Source of the DNA: Aquisphaera giovannonii
GTDB taxonomy: Bacteria > Planctomycetota > Planctomycetia > Isosphaerales > Isosphaeraceae
Assembly: GCF_008087625.1 (NCBI RefSeq)
Contig: NZ_CP042997.1
Location: 9,858,001-9,922,000, forward strand
Length of the DNA: 64,000 nt
Direction of reading: 5' to 3'
How positions within the stretch are numbered: position 1 is the stretch's first letter; each line of letters opens with the position of its first letter. Below are positions 35,167 through 42,771 of this stretch, piece after piece. The notes beneath the pieces are model-generated. The model was not told where the DNA came from, made no database searches, and saw only the letters and a list, made by a program, of their open reading frames with translations. Both the position numbers and the translations under genes were made by a program.

Positions 35167-35344
35167 ATGGGCCGTGGATGCGATCAGAAAGAGACGCGAC
35201 CTCGATCGGGTGGCCGTGTTAGAGCCGGAGGTGCCGCAAGGCACCGCAGGCGAAACCACGGGATCGCCGGCCATCACAAGAGGCTTCGTCCTTCGAGACG
35301 ACCGGCCCGCCCCTCACGACATCCTTCACCGGCCGAGGCCAATC

Positions 35345-35371
35345 CGGTCGCCGGACGGAGCCGGCTCCCAC
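35345..35371. repeat. 27-bp GC-rich dispersed repeat, copy 1
   Basis: Identical over 27 bases to 46752-46778 and, inverted, to 46707-46733. The core GGAGCCGGCTCC is itself palindromic. This copy lies just beyond the 3' end of the kdp genes. Confidence 0.75.
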
Positions 35372-35403
35372 GGGGGGTGTCCTTGGGGCCGGCGCGTGGC
35401 CCC

Positions 35404-36534
35404 TCACACGTCCACGACCATCACGTCCACGCCCGCGGAATGGTCGACGAGGTGCTCGAGGATGGTGCCGCCTAGGATGCGGCGATACCAGGGCCGGCGG
35501 GTCTTGCCCATGACGACGATGCGGATGTCGTACTCGCGGGTGAAGGCGAGGATCGTGCGGACGACGTCCGGGCCCTTGAAGGTCATCGGCACGCCGCCGA
35601 GCTGCTGGGCCAGCTCGAGGTTCTTGCCGATCGCCCGCTGCGTGGCGGCGTCCACGCGCGTCAGGTCCTCGGCCGGCGTCTGGATGTAGACCGCGTACCA
35701 GGGGGCGTTCAGCCGGTCGGCCAGTCGGGCGGCCTTGCGGAGCAGCGCCGGGGCGTTCGGGCTCCGGCTGGAGAGGCCCACCATCAGGCGATCGGTCGCG
35801 GACATCGGCGCGCGATCGGCCTCGGCGCGGCGGTTGTGGCGGTCGATCAGGTGGGCCATCTCCGAGAGGGTGATCTCCCGGAGCCGCGTCAGGTTCCCGG
35901 GCGTGAAGAAGTTCTCCATCGCCCGCTCCACGCGCTCCGGCGGGTACACCTTGCCCGACCGCATCCGCTCCAGCAGGTCCTCCGCCGAGAGGTCGACGTT
36001 GACGATCTGGTCCGCCTCCGCGATGACCGAATCGGGCAGGCGCTCCTTCACCTTCACGCCGGTGAATCGCTCCACCTGGTCGTACAGGCTCTCCAGGTGC
36101 TGGACGTTCACCGTCGTGATCACGTGGATGCCGGCCCGCAGCAGCTCCTCGACGTCCTGGTACCGCTTGGCGAACCGGCTGCCCGGGGCATTCGTGTGGG
36201 CGAGCTCGTCCACCAGGCAGACCGTCGGACGCCTCGCGAGCACGGCGTCCAGGTCCATCTCGCGGAGCGTCACGCCGCGGTACTCGATCTCGCGAGGGGG
36301 GATGATGGGCAGGTCCTTGACCTGCTCCGCCGTCTCCGCCCGGCCGTGCGTCTCCACCAGGCCGATCGCCACGTCCACGCCCTGCTTGCTCAGGCGGTTG
36401 CCCTCGCGGAGCATGGCGTACGTCTTGCCCACCCCGGCGTTGGAGCCGAGGTAGACCTTCAGCCGGCCCCGCTCCTGGCGGCGGATCAGTTGGAGGAATT
36501 GCTCGGGGGACGGGCGGGCGGCTTCCACGGGCAT
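35404..36534 (-). CDS. kdpD: Kinase-less KdpD: KdpD N-terminal and universal stress domains only
   Basis: A 376-residue protein; the start at 36534 (MPVEAARPSPEQF) is chosen for the GGGGAGGG ribosome site. The KdpD domain fills about 20-230 with a Walker A loop (YLGSNAGVGKTYAML), VETHGRAETAEQVKDLP, LVDELAHTNAPGSRFAKRYQ and HVITTVNVQHLESL. A universal stress protein domain follows (about 250-376). The protein ends there: the four membrane helices, GAF and histidine kinase parts of full KdpD (about 900 residues) are absent, so it cannot phosphorylate a regulator itself. It may sense potassium or nucleotides and work with the separate kinase at 42768-44633. It overlaps no neighbour; kdpC ends 18 bases upstream. 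Confidence 0.92.
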   Translation of the reverse strand: MPVEAARPSPEQFLQLIRRQERGRLKVYLGSNAGVGKTYAMLREGNRLSKQGVDVAIGLVETHGRAETAEQVKDLPIIPPREIEYRGVTLREMDLDAVLARRPTVCLVDELAHTNAPGSRFAKRYQDVEELLRAGIHVITTVNVQHLESLYDQVERFTGVKVKERLPDSVIAEADQIVNVDLSAEDLLERMRSGKVYPPERVERAMENFFTPGNLTRLREITLSEMAHLIDRHNRRAEADRAPMSATDRLMVGLSSRSPNAPALLRKAARLADRLNAPWYAVYIQTPAEDLTRVDAATQRAIGKNLELAQQLGGVPMTFKGPDVVRTILAFTREYDIRIVVMGKTRRPWYRRILGGTILEHLVDHSAGVDVMVVDV

Positions 36535-36551
36535 CGGCTGGTCCCTCCCCC

Positions 36552-37139
36552 TCAATGAGACTGCGGCAGATCATCCAGCGCCAGGTTCAGCCGCAGGACG
36601 TTCACCCGCGGCGGCGCCCCGATGATCGCGCCGGAGGTCTCCACGTGGGCGTCGATCAGCGCCGCGATCCTCTCCACCGGGAGGCCGCGGGCCGCGGCGA
36701 CCCGAGCCGCCTGGTAGCGGGCCGCCTCCGGGCTGATGTCGGGGTCGAGGCCGGATCCCGAGGTCGTGACCAGGTCCACGGGGATCGGCTCCGACGCCTT
36801 GACGCCCGAGGACTGCCGGAGCGTCTTCACCTGCGCCTCGATCCGCTCCCGCAGCGCCGGGTTCGTCGTCGCGAGGTTGGAGCCGCCGGCGGCGTCCGCG
36901 GCGTAGCCGTTGGGGCCGGCCGCGGAGGGACGCGGGGCGAAGTACTTCTCGGACGCGAACGGCTGGGCGATCAGTGTCGAGCCGACGACCCGCCCCTCGC
37001 GGCGGATCAGGCTGCCGCGGGCCTGGTCGGGGAAGAGCAGGTTCCCCGCGCCGAGGACCACGAGCGGATACGCGACGGCGCAGAGGACGAACGTCACGAC
37101 GCAGGCCAGCAGGGCATGGACGGTCTCGCGAATCATCAT
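36552..37139 (-). CDS. kdpC: Potassium-transporting ATPase subunit C
   Basis: A 195-residue KdpC of normal length. One N-terminal membrane helix (VVTFVLCAVAYPLVVLGAGNLLF) is followed by the family blocks GSTLIAQPFASEKYFAPRPS, TSGSGLDPDISPEAARYQAA and VNVLRLNLALDDL. KdpC stabilises the complex and helps ATP binding by KdpB. It starts 7 bases after the kdpB stop, so translation is probably coupled. An AAGGGA site precedes the paired ATG ATG start. Confidence 0.97.
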   Translation of the reverse strand: MMIRETVHALLACVVTFVLCAVAYPLVVLGAGNLLFPDQARGSLIRREGRVVGSTLIAQPFASEKYFAPRPSAAGPNGYAADAAGGSNLATTNPALRERIEAQVKTLRQSSGVKASEPIPVDLVTTSGSGLDPDISPEAARYQAARVAAARGLPVERIAALIDAHVETSGAIIGAPPRVNVLRLNLALDDLPQSH

Positions 37140-37146
37140 CGTTCCC

Positions 37147-39288
37147 TTACTTGATACCGACCAGCGCCAGGAGCGGGTCGATGGCGATGTCGATGAGCTT
37201 GATGCCGACGAACGGGGCGATGACGCCCCCCAGGCCGTAGATGAGCAGGTTGCGGCGGAGCAGGGCCCCGGCGCCGACCGGCCGGTACGTCACGCCCTTC
37301 AGCGCGATCGGGATCAGCATCGGGATGATGATCGCATTGAAGATGACCGCCGCCAGGATCGCGGAGTAGGCGCCTCCTCGCGTCGCCAGGCCCATCAGAT
37401 CCAGGACCTTGAGCTCGGGCAGGGTGACGATGAACATGGCCGGGATGACGGCGAAGTACTTGGCCAGGTCGTTGGCGATCGAGAACGTGGTCAGCGCCCC
37501 GCGGGTCATCAGGAGCTGCTTGCCGATCTCGACGACCTCGATGAGCTTGGTCGGGTCGCTGTCGAGGTCGACCATGTTGCCGGCCTCCTTGGCGGCCTGG
37601 GTCCCGCTGTTCATCGCCACGCCGATGTCCGCCTGGGCGAGCGCCGGGGCGTCGTTCGTGCCGTCGCCCATCATGGCGACGAGCTTGCCGCCTTCCTGCT
37701 CCTTTCGGATGTAGGCGAGCTTGGCCTCGGGGGTGGCCTGGGCGATGTAGTCGTCCACGCCGGCCTTCTCCGCGATGGCCGCGGCGGTAAGCCGGTTGTC
37801 GCCGGTGACCATCACGACCCGGAGCCCCATCTGGCGGAGCCGGGCGAAGCGGTCGCGGATGCCGGGCTTGAGCACGTCCTCCAGCTTGACCACGCCGAGG
37901 ATCCGGGCGTCCTCGGCCACCGCCAGCGGCGTCGCGCCGCCGGAGGCGATCACGTCCACCGCCTGCTGGTAGCCGTCGGGGATGACGCCCCCCTGCTCGC
38001 GGACGTAGCCCGCGACGGTGTCCGGCGCACCCTTGCGGAGCCTCGGCCCGCCGGGCAGGTCGACGCCGCTCATGCGGGTCTGGGCGGTGAAGTCGATGAA
38101 CCGGGAGCCGGCCGGGGCCTCCGCCTCCACGGCCGCCTGCTGGCGGGCCAGGTCCAGGATGCTCCGGCCCTCGGGGGTGGAGTCGGCCATCGACGCCAGC
38201 CCGGCGGCGCGGGCGAGCTCGCGGGCCGAGGCCCCGGCCAGCGGCGCGAACTGCGTGGCCCGGCGGTTGCCGATGGTGATCGTCCCGGTCTTGTCCAGGA
38301 GCAGCGTGTCGATGTCGCCGGCCACCTCCACCGCCTTGCCGCTCTTGGCGATCAGGTTCGCCGCCAGCGCCCGGTCCATGCCGGCGATGCCGATCGCCGC
38401 CAGCAGCGCCCCGATCGTCGTGGGGATCAGGCAGACGAGCAGGGCGACGAGCGTCGGGATGTCCAGCGTCAGGTCGAAGTAGCGGGCCATCGGGTAGAGG
38501 GCCGCGGTCACGATCAGGAAGATGAGCGAGAAGGCGGCCAGCACGATCGTCAGCGCGATCTCATTCGGCGTCTTCTGGCGGCTGGCGCCCTCGACCAGGG
38601 CGATCATCTTGTCCAGGAAGCTCTGCCCCGGCTCGGCCGTCACCCGGATCACGATCCGGTCCGAGAGGACGCGGGTGCCGCCGGTGACGCCCGAGTGGTC
38701 GCCGCCGGCCTCGCGGATCACCGGCGCGCTCTCGCCGGTGATGGCCGATTCGTCCACCGAGGCCACGCCCACGACGACCTCGCCGTCGGACGGGATCACC
38801 TGCCCGGCCTCCACGAGGACGTGGTCGCCGGCGCGGAGAGTGGTCGACGAGACGAACTCCCCGGCGTCGCCTTCCGGGTCGCGGAGCCGGAACGCGGGCG
38901 TGTCGGCCCGGGTGGCCCGCAGGCTGTCCGCCTGGGCCTTGCCCCGGGCCTCGGCCAGGGCGGAGGCGAAGTTGGCGAAGAGCACGGTCAGGAAGAGCAG
39001 GAGCGTGAGCGTCGCCTGGTAGAGGATCAGGCCGATCTCCGCGCCCTGGACGATCGACTGCACGGTGACGATCGCCGTCAGCACCGTGCCGACCTCGACG
39101 AGGAACATGACCGGGTTGCGGGCCATCTCCCGCGGGTCGAGCATCCGGAACGACTGGGCGGTCGCCATCCGGACCAGTGACGGCTCGAACAGGCGGAGCT
39201 TCCGCGTGCTCCGCCGCTGGAGCTTGAACGCCTGGACGTCGCCGGCGTCCCGGGTGGCCGTTGTGGGGGTCTCGATATCGAGGCTCAT
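37147..39288 (-). CDS. kdpB: Potassium-transporting ATPase ATP-binding subunit
   Basis: A 713-residue P-type ATPase, the energy-coupling subunit of KdpFABC. The phosphorylated aspartate is Asp332 in [13 protein letters not shown]. The actuator loop [20 protein letters not shown], the hinge [20 protein letters not shown] and [20 protein letters not shown] are intact. GAGAGGAA forms the ribosome site. The 225-base gap from kdpA, unusual for this operon, contains a dispersed inverted repeat that might attenuate or process the transcript. Confidence 0.98.
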   Translation of the reverse strand: MSLDIETPTTATRDAGDVQAFKLQRRSTRKLRLFEPSLVRMATAQSFRMLDPREMARNPVMFLVEVGTVLTAIVTVQSIVQGAEIGLILYQATLTLLLFLTVLFANFASALAEARGKAQADSLRATRADTPAFRLRDPEGDAGEFVSSTTLRAGDHVLVEAGQVIPSDGEVVVGVASVDESAITGESAPVIREAGGDHSGVTGGTRVLSDRIVIRVTAEPGQSFLDKMIALVEGASRQKTPNEIALTIVLAAFSLIFLIVTAALYPMARYFDLTLDIPTLVALLVCLIPTTIGALLAAIGIAGMDRALAANLIAKSGKAVEVAGDIDTLLLDKTGTITIGNRRATQFAPLAGASARELARAAGLASMADSTPEGRSILDLARQQAAVEAEAPAGSRFIDFTAQTRMSGVDLPGGPRLRKGAPDTVAGYVREQGGVIPDGYQQAVDVIASGGATPLAVAEDARILGVVKLEDVLKPGIRDRFARLRQMGLRVVMVTGDNRLTAAAIAEKAGVDDYIAQATPEAKLAYIRKEQEGGKLVAMMGDGTNDAPALAQADIGVAMNSGTQAAKEAGNMVDLDSDPTKLIEVVEIGKQLLMTRGALTTFSIANDLAKYFAVIPAMFIVTLPELKVLDLMGLATRGGAYSAILAAVIFNAIIIPMLIPIALKGVTYRPVGAGALLRRNLLIYGLGGVIAPFVGIKLIDIAIDPLLALVGIK

Positions 39289-39403
39289 CGCGCTTGGTTC
39301 CTCTCCTTCGGAGGATGCGTATCTTTCATCGCAATCGGTCGTGTTTCACCAGGGCCGGACGGCGGACCAGTCGTGCGGCCGGCGGCGCCAATTTCGCTTC
39401 CCT

Positions 39404-39485
39404 CCTTACCAAGGGGGGATACAGGGGGGTTCTTCGATCGCCTCGGCCCGGGCCATACACCCCCTCCAACTCCCCCTTGGTAAGG
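39404..39485. repeat. Inverted-repeat element between kdpA and kdpB
   Basis: CCTTACCAAGGGGG (39404-39417) pairs perfectly with CCCCCTTGGTAAGG (39472-39485). The internal part, read on the minus strand (GGAGTTGGAGGGGGTGT onward), resembles the stretch at 58672-58745 inside the glucan synthase gene over most of its length. The hairpin could form in the kdp transcript. Confidence 0.75.
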
Positions 39486-39513
39486 GGACAGCCGGAATCA
39501 GGATCGCTCCTAT

Positions 39514-41319
39514 TCATCGCGCCAACTCGGCCGCACTCGCGGTCGTCGCCGTCGCGGCGGCCTGCGCCTTCGTCGTGGACAGGTGGTCGGCCACCGGGCC
39601 GAGCACCACGGCGGGCATGAACGACAGGGCGCCCACCAGCAGCACCGTGCCCATGAGCATGCCGGCGAAGGTCAGGTCGTCCGTGCGGAGGGTGCCCGAC
39701 GTCTTCGGCACGCGCTTCTTCGTCGAGAGGAACCCGGCGACGGCCAGCGGCAGGACGAGCGCCGGGAACCGGCCCAGCAGCAGGACGACGCCGGTGGCGA
39801 CGTTCCACCAGGGGTTGTTGTCGGCGAGCCCCTCGAAGCCGGAGCCGTTGTTGGCCGCGGCGGAGGTGAACTCGTAGACGATCTCGCTGAAGCCGTGCGC
39901 GCCCGGGTTGGCCGTCGTCGTGGTGCCCCACAGGGTCGCGGCGAAGAGGCCGGCCCCGGCGCAGATCAGGAGCGGGTGCAGGAGGATCGCCACCATGCAG
40001 AGCTTGACCTCCCTCGCCTCCACCTTCTTGCCGAGGTATTCCGGCGTCCGCCCGACCATCAGGCCGGCGATGAACACGGCGACGATGATGTACATCAGCA
40101 TGTTCTCGAACCCGGCGCCGATGCCGCTGAAGACGACGTTGAGCATCATCATCGACATCGGGACCATGCCGGCGATCGGGTTGAGGCTGTCGTGCATGCT
40201 GTTGACCGAGCCGTTCGACGTGGCCGTGGTCATCGCCGCCCAGGTCGCGGAGGCGACCGGCCCGTTGCGGACCTCCTTGCCCTCCATGTTCGGCCCGGCC
40301 GAGACGGGCAGCCCGGTCGTCGCGGCGCTCGGGGCGGACTCGGCGGCGATCGCGACGGCGGCCCCGGCGGCCAGGAAGGCGAGCATCACGCCGTAGATCA
40401 CCATCGCGTGCCGGCGGTCCCGGAGCATCCGCCCGGCCATCACGATCGAGGCCATCGGCAGGGCGACGATCGAGGCGATCGACAGGAGGTTCGTCCACGG
40501 GGACGGGTTCTCGAACGGGTGGGCGGAGTTGGGGCCGAAGAAGCCGCCGCCGTTCGTCCCGGCCTGCTTGATCGCCACCAGGGCCGCGACCGGGCCGCGG
40601 GCGATCGCCTGGGTCTCCATCTTCGTCGCGGCCCCGTCCAGGGTCGCGGCCTGCGCGGCCCCGTTCAGGGTCATCGGCACGCCAAGCCCGACGAGCGCGA
40701 CGGCGAGGATCAGGCAGTACGGCATGAGCACGTACACCACGCCCCGCATCAGGTCGACGTAGAAGTCGCCCAGGTGCCTATCCCCCCTCAGGCCGCGGAG
40801 CGTGGCGAGCATCACGCAGAGCCCGGAGGCCGGCGTGACGAACATCAGCCAGACGATCACGGCGAGCTGGCTGAAGTACGAGAGGTGCTGCTCGCCCGAA
40901 TAGTGCTGGAGGTTCGTGTTGGTGACGAACGAGCAGACCGTGTTGAAGATCACCGCGGTGTCCGCCCCGTCCCGCTGCGCCCCGGCCGTGTCCTTGTAGC
41001 CGAGCGCCGCCAGCGACCCCTTGCCGTCGGGGTTGAGGAATGGGATCCACGGCTGGGCATACAGCAGCGCAAACGTCAGCACGAACAGGGCCGCGTTGAA
41101 GGCGAGCATCGCGGCCGCGTACCGCCTCCAGTCCATCTCCGCGGGCCGGCGGGACGTGACCAGGCGGGCGAGGAACGCCGGCAGGGCGTCGAGCCCCCGG
41201 CCCTCGGAGCCCTCGGGCACGTCCAGGGTCCGCCACATGAGCCGACCGAGCGGGAACGAGAGGACGATGGGCAGGGCGAACGCCCACGCCGGATGGAGCC
41301 AGGCTAGCGACGGTTCCAC
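39514..41319 (-). CDS. kdpA: Potassium-transporting ATPase potassium-binding subunit
   Basis: A 601-residue protein with about ten membrane helices. KdpA contains four pore-type repeats; visible are the selectivity-filter regions VCSFVTNTNLQHYSGE, IKQAGTNGGGFFGPNSAHPF and EFTSAAANNGSGFEGLADNN, all matching the family. It binds and conducts potassium with high affinity while KdpB hydrolyses ATP. The start codon at 41319 follows kdpF by 57 bases. Full length, no lesions. Confidence 0.98.
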   Translation of the reverse strand: MEPSLAWLHPAWAFALPIVLSFPLGRLMWRTLDVPEGSEGRGLDALPAFLARLVTSRRPAEMDWRRYAAAMLAFNAALFVLTFALLYAQPWIPFLNPDGKGSLAALGYKDTAGAQRDGADTAVIFNTVCSFVTNTNLQHYSGEQHLSYFSQLAVIVWLMFVTPASGLCVMLATLRGLRGDRHLGDFYVDLMRGVVYVLMPYCLILAVALVGLGVPMTLNGAAQAATLDGAATKMETQAIARGPVAALVAIKQAGTNGGGFFGPNSAHPFENPSPWTNLLSIASIVALPMASIVMAGRMLRDRRHAMVIYGVMLAFLAAGAAVAIAAESAPSAATTGLPVSAGPNMEGKEVRNGPVASATWAAMTTATSNGSVNSMHDSLNPIAGMVPMSMMMLNVVFSGIGAGFENMLMYIIVAVFIAGLMVGRTPEYLGKKVEAREVKLCMVAILLHPLLICAGAGLFAATLWGTTTTANPGAHGFSEIVYEFTSAAANNGSGFEGLADNNPWWNVATGVVLLLGRFPALVLPLAVAGFLSTKKRVPKTSGTLRTDDLTFAGMLMGTVLLVGALSFMPAVVLGPVADHLSTTKAQAAATATTASAAELAR

Positions 41320-41376
41320 GTACGAAATCTCCGGTGAATCAGGATCCCCGCCCGAAGCGATCGGCCGCGGCGGCGG

Positions 41377-41457
41377 TCAGAAGCGCTCGGGGCGGATCAT
41401 CGCGTAGACGAGGTAGAACAGGGCGAGTACGGTCGTGACGGCGGTCAGGTAGAGCAT
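41377..41457 (-). CDS. kdpF: KdpF small membrane subunit
   Basis: A 26-residue single-helix peptide (MLYLTAVTTVLALFYLV, then YAMIRPERF) with GAGGGACGACC before the ATG. Length, the position directly upstream of kdpA and the C-terminal P-E-R-F end match KdpF, which stabilises the KdpABC complex in the membrane. At 81 bases it is easily missed. Confidence 0.9.
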   Translation of the reverse strand: MLYLTAVTTVLALFYLVYAMIRPERF

Positions 41458-41490
41458 GGTCGTCCCTCGGGATGGCGATGGGTCGCCGGG

Positions 41491-41754
41491 TCAGGCGGGC
41501 ACGAGGGCCCAGAGGATGGCGAGGACGGCCCCGACGGCCGCCCAGAGGATCGCCATCGTGGCCAGGACCCGGGCCAGGCTCCGGCGGCGGTGGTCCCGCG
41601 CCTCGGCGTCCGTCGCGGGCGAGTAGCCGGCAGGCCTGGCCAGTCGGGCCGCCGGGACGCAGTCCGGGCTCCGCCACCAGCGGTCGAGCGAGGGCCGGGA
41701 GATCGTCACGCGCCCCCCGTCTTCACCCCTCATGGTCACGAATCGGCGATGCAT
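41491..41754 (-). CDS. Small membrane protein in the kdp locus
   Basis: An 87-residue protein with a very strong ribosome site (GGAGGAGTCTC before ATG). The first 60 residues are soluble and basic (ISRPSLDRWWRSPDCVPAAR), and the last 25 form one membrane helix (VLATMAILWAAVGAVLAILW). No family was recognised. Its place 33 bases ahead of kdpF, in the same direction, suggests a Kdp accessory or regulatory peptide; this is inference. Confidence 0.7.
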   Translation of the reverse strand: MHRRFVTMRGEDGGRVTISRPSLDRWWRSPDCVPAARLARPAGYSPATDAEARDHRRRSLARVLATMAILWAAVGAVLAILWALVPA

Positions 41755-41793
41755 GAGACTCCTCCAGCAAGCGGCCCCGCAGCCTCCTCGTGG

Positions 41794-41821
41794 GGTGCGT
41801 CAAGCGCGACGCGGACGCACC
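41794..41821. repeat. Second copy of the GGTGCGTC...GACGCACC palindromic repeat
   Basis: A 28-nt palindrome starting GGTGCGTCAAGCG and ending GGACGCACC. It differs in 3 of 28 positions from the inverse of 389-416. It lies between two small kdp-locus genes. Confidence 0.7.
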
Positions 41822-41910
41822 GAGGGCGGGCCCGGGACGCCCGGGCGGGCAGGCCATCGATCTCACAGGGGCCGCGACGTCATCGCGGGCCCGGCACGAC
41901 AGAAGAACTT

Positions 41911-41994
41911 TCAGAAGTGGTCGCAGGCCGCGACCAGGCCGAAGAACAGGCCGAACAGGAAGACGCCCAGGGTCAATGTGGCAAGGGTCAGCAC
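41911..41994 (-). CDS. 27-residue membrane peptide upstream of the kdp genes
   Basis: A GTG start at 41994, eight bases after CCGAGGAG, opens an 84-base frame. The product is a single hydrophobic helix (MLTLATLTLGVFLFGLFFG) ending in AACDHF. Short one-helix peptides ending in a C-E/D-x-aromatic or C-E-R-L motif are known upstream of kdpF in other bacteria, so this is probably a real Kdp-associated peptide. It starts 40 bases after the response regulator stop. Confidence 0.6.
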   Translation of the reverse strand: MLTLATLTLGVFLFGLFFGLVAACDHF

Positions 41995-42033
41995 GTCGTC
42001 ATCTCCTCGGAGATTCCTCTCGCAATCGGCGGC

Positions 42034-42771
42034 TCAATCGGCCGCGGGGTTGATGGCCTTGCTGCCGTAGTCCAGGCCGAAGCGTTCGCAGTACCGCCGC
42101 AGGTTGTCCCGCGCCGGGGCGAAGTGGGGGTCGGCCTCCAGCGCCCTGCGGTAGTCCTGGTAGGCCGCGTGGTCCTGGCCCCGGCATTCGTGGAGGACGC
42201 CCATGAGCGTGTTCGCCTCGGGCGAGAGCGGGGCGACGTCGAGGGCCTCATCGAGCAGCTCGGCGGCCAGGGCGAACTGCCGCATGTTCAGGGCCCTCTT
42301 GGCCGCCTTCAGGTCCACGACGGTCGCGGCGACCGGGACCACGACGGACGCGGAGCGGCCCCGCCGCGGGGGCATCGGCTCGTCCGCCGCGTCGGGCTCG
42401 TCGTGCCGCGCCAGGACCTGGGCGACGACGACGCGCAGCGTCTCCGGGCTCGTCGGCTTGGAGAGGAAGTCGATGGCGCCGAGCTTCATGGCCTCGACGG
42501 CGTCCGGGACGGTCCCGTGCGCCGTGACGATGACCACGGGGGTCTCGTCGCCCGCGTGGCGGAGCCGGCGGAGGAACTCCATGCCCCCCATGCCGGGCAT
42601 CTTCAGGTCCAGCAGGATGAGCGCCGGGCGGGCGTGGGGCAGGAGCGAGAGGGCCTCGTTCCCGTCCCTCGCCTCGGCCGTCGCGTGCCCGGCCGATTGC
42701 AGGGCGGTCCGGAAGACCAGCCGGATGTTCGGCTCGTCCTCGACGATCAGGATGGATGCAGGGCGGCTCAT
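42034..42771 (-). CDS. Receiver domain-TPR response regulator
   Basis: A 245-residue protein. The receiver domain (1-120) has all key residues: ILIVEDEPNIR, the phospho-acceptor Asp in LILLDLKMPGMGG, VVIVTAHG and the Lys in DFLSKPTSPET. There is no DNA-binding output. Instead a linker rich in Pro, Arg and Val leads to a TPR-like tail (AAKRALNMRQFALAAELLDE, DYRRALEADPHFAPARDNLR), pointing to control by protein contact. Its start overlaps the kinase stop by four bases (ATGA), so the two form a coupled pair. It precedes the kdp genes. Confidence 0.92.
   Translation of the reverse strand: MSRPASILIVEDEPNIRLVFRTALQSAGHATAEARDGNEALSLLPHARPALILLDLKMPGMGGMEFLRRLRHAGDETPVVIVTAHGTVPDAVEAMKLGAIDFLSKPTSPETLRVVVAQVLARHDEPDAADEPMPPRRGRSASVVVPVAATVVDLKAAKRALNMRQFALAAELLDEALDVAPLSPEANTLMGVLHECRGQDHAAYQDYRRALEADPHFAPARDNLRRYCERFGLDYGSKAINPAAD

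Larger units (their letters stand above)
35092..35403. other. Intergenic stretch with two dispersed repeats
   Basis: It lies between the convergent propeller and kdpD-type genes. It contains the 35-bp repeat at 35132-35166, an inverted partner CGGGTGGCCGTG at 35208-35219, and a 27-bp repeat at 35345-35371. No gene is seen. Confidence 0.6.
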
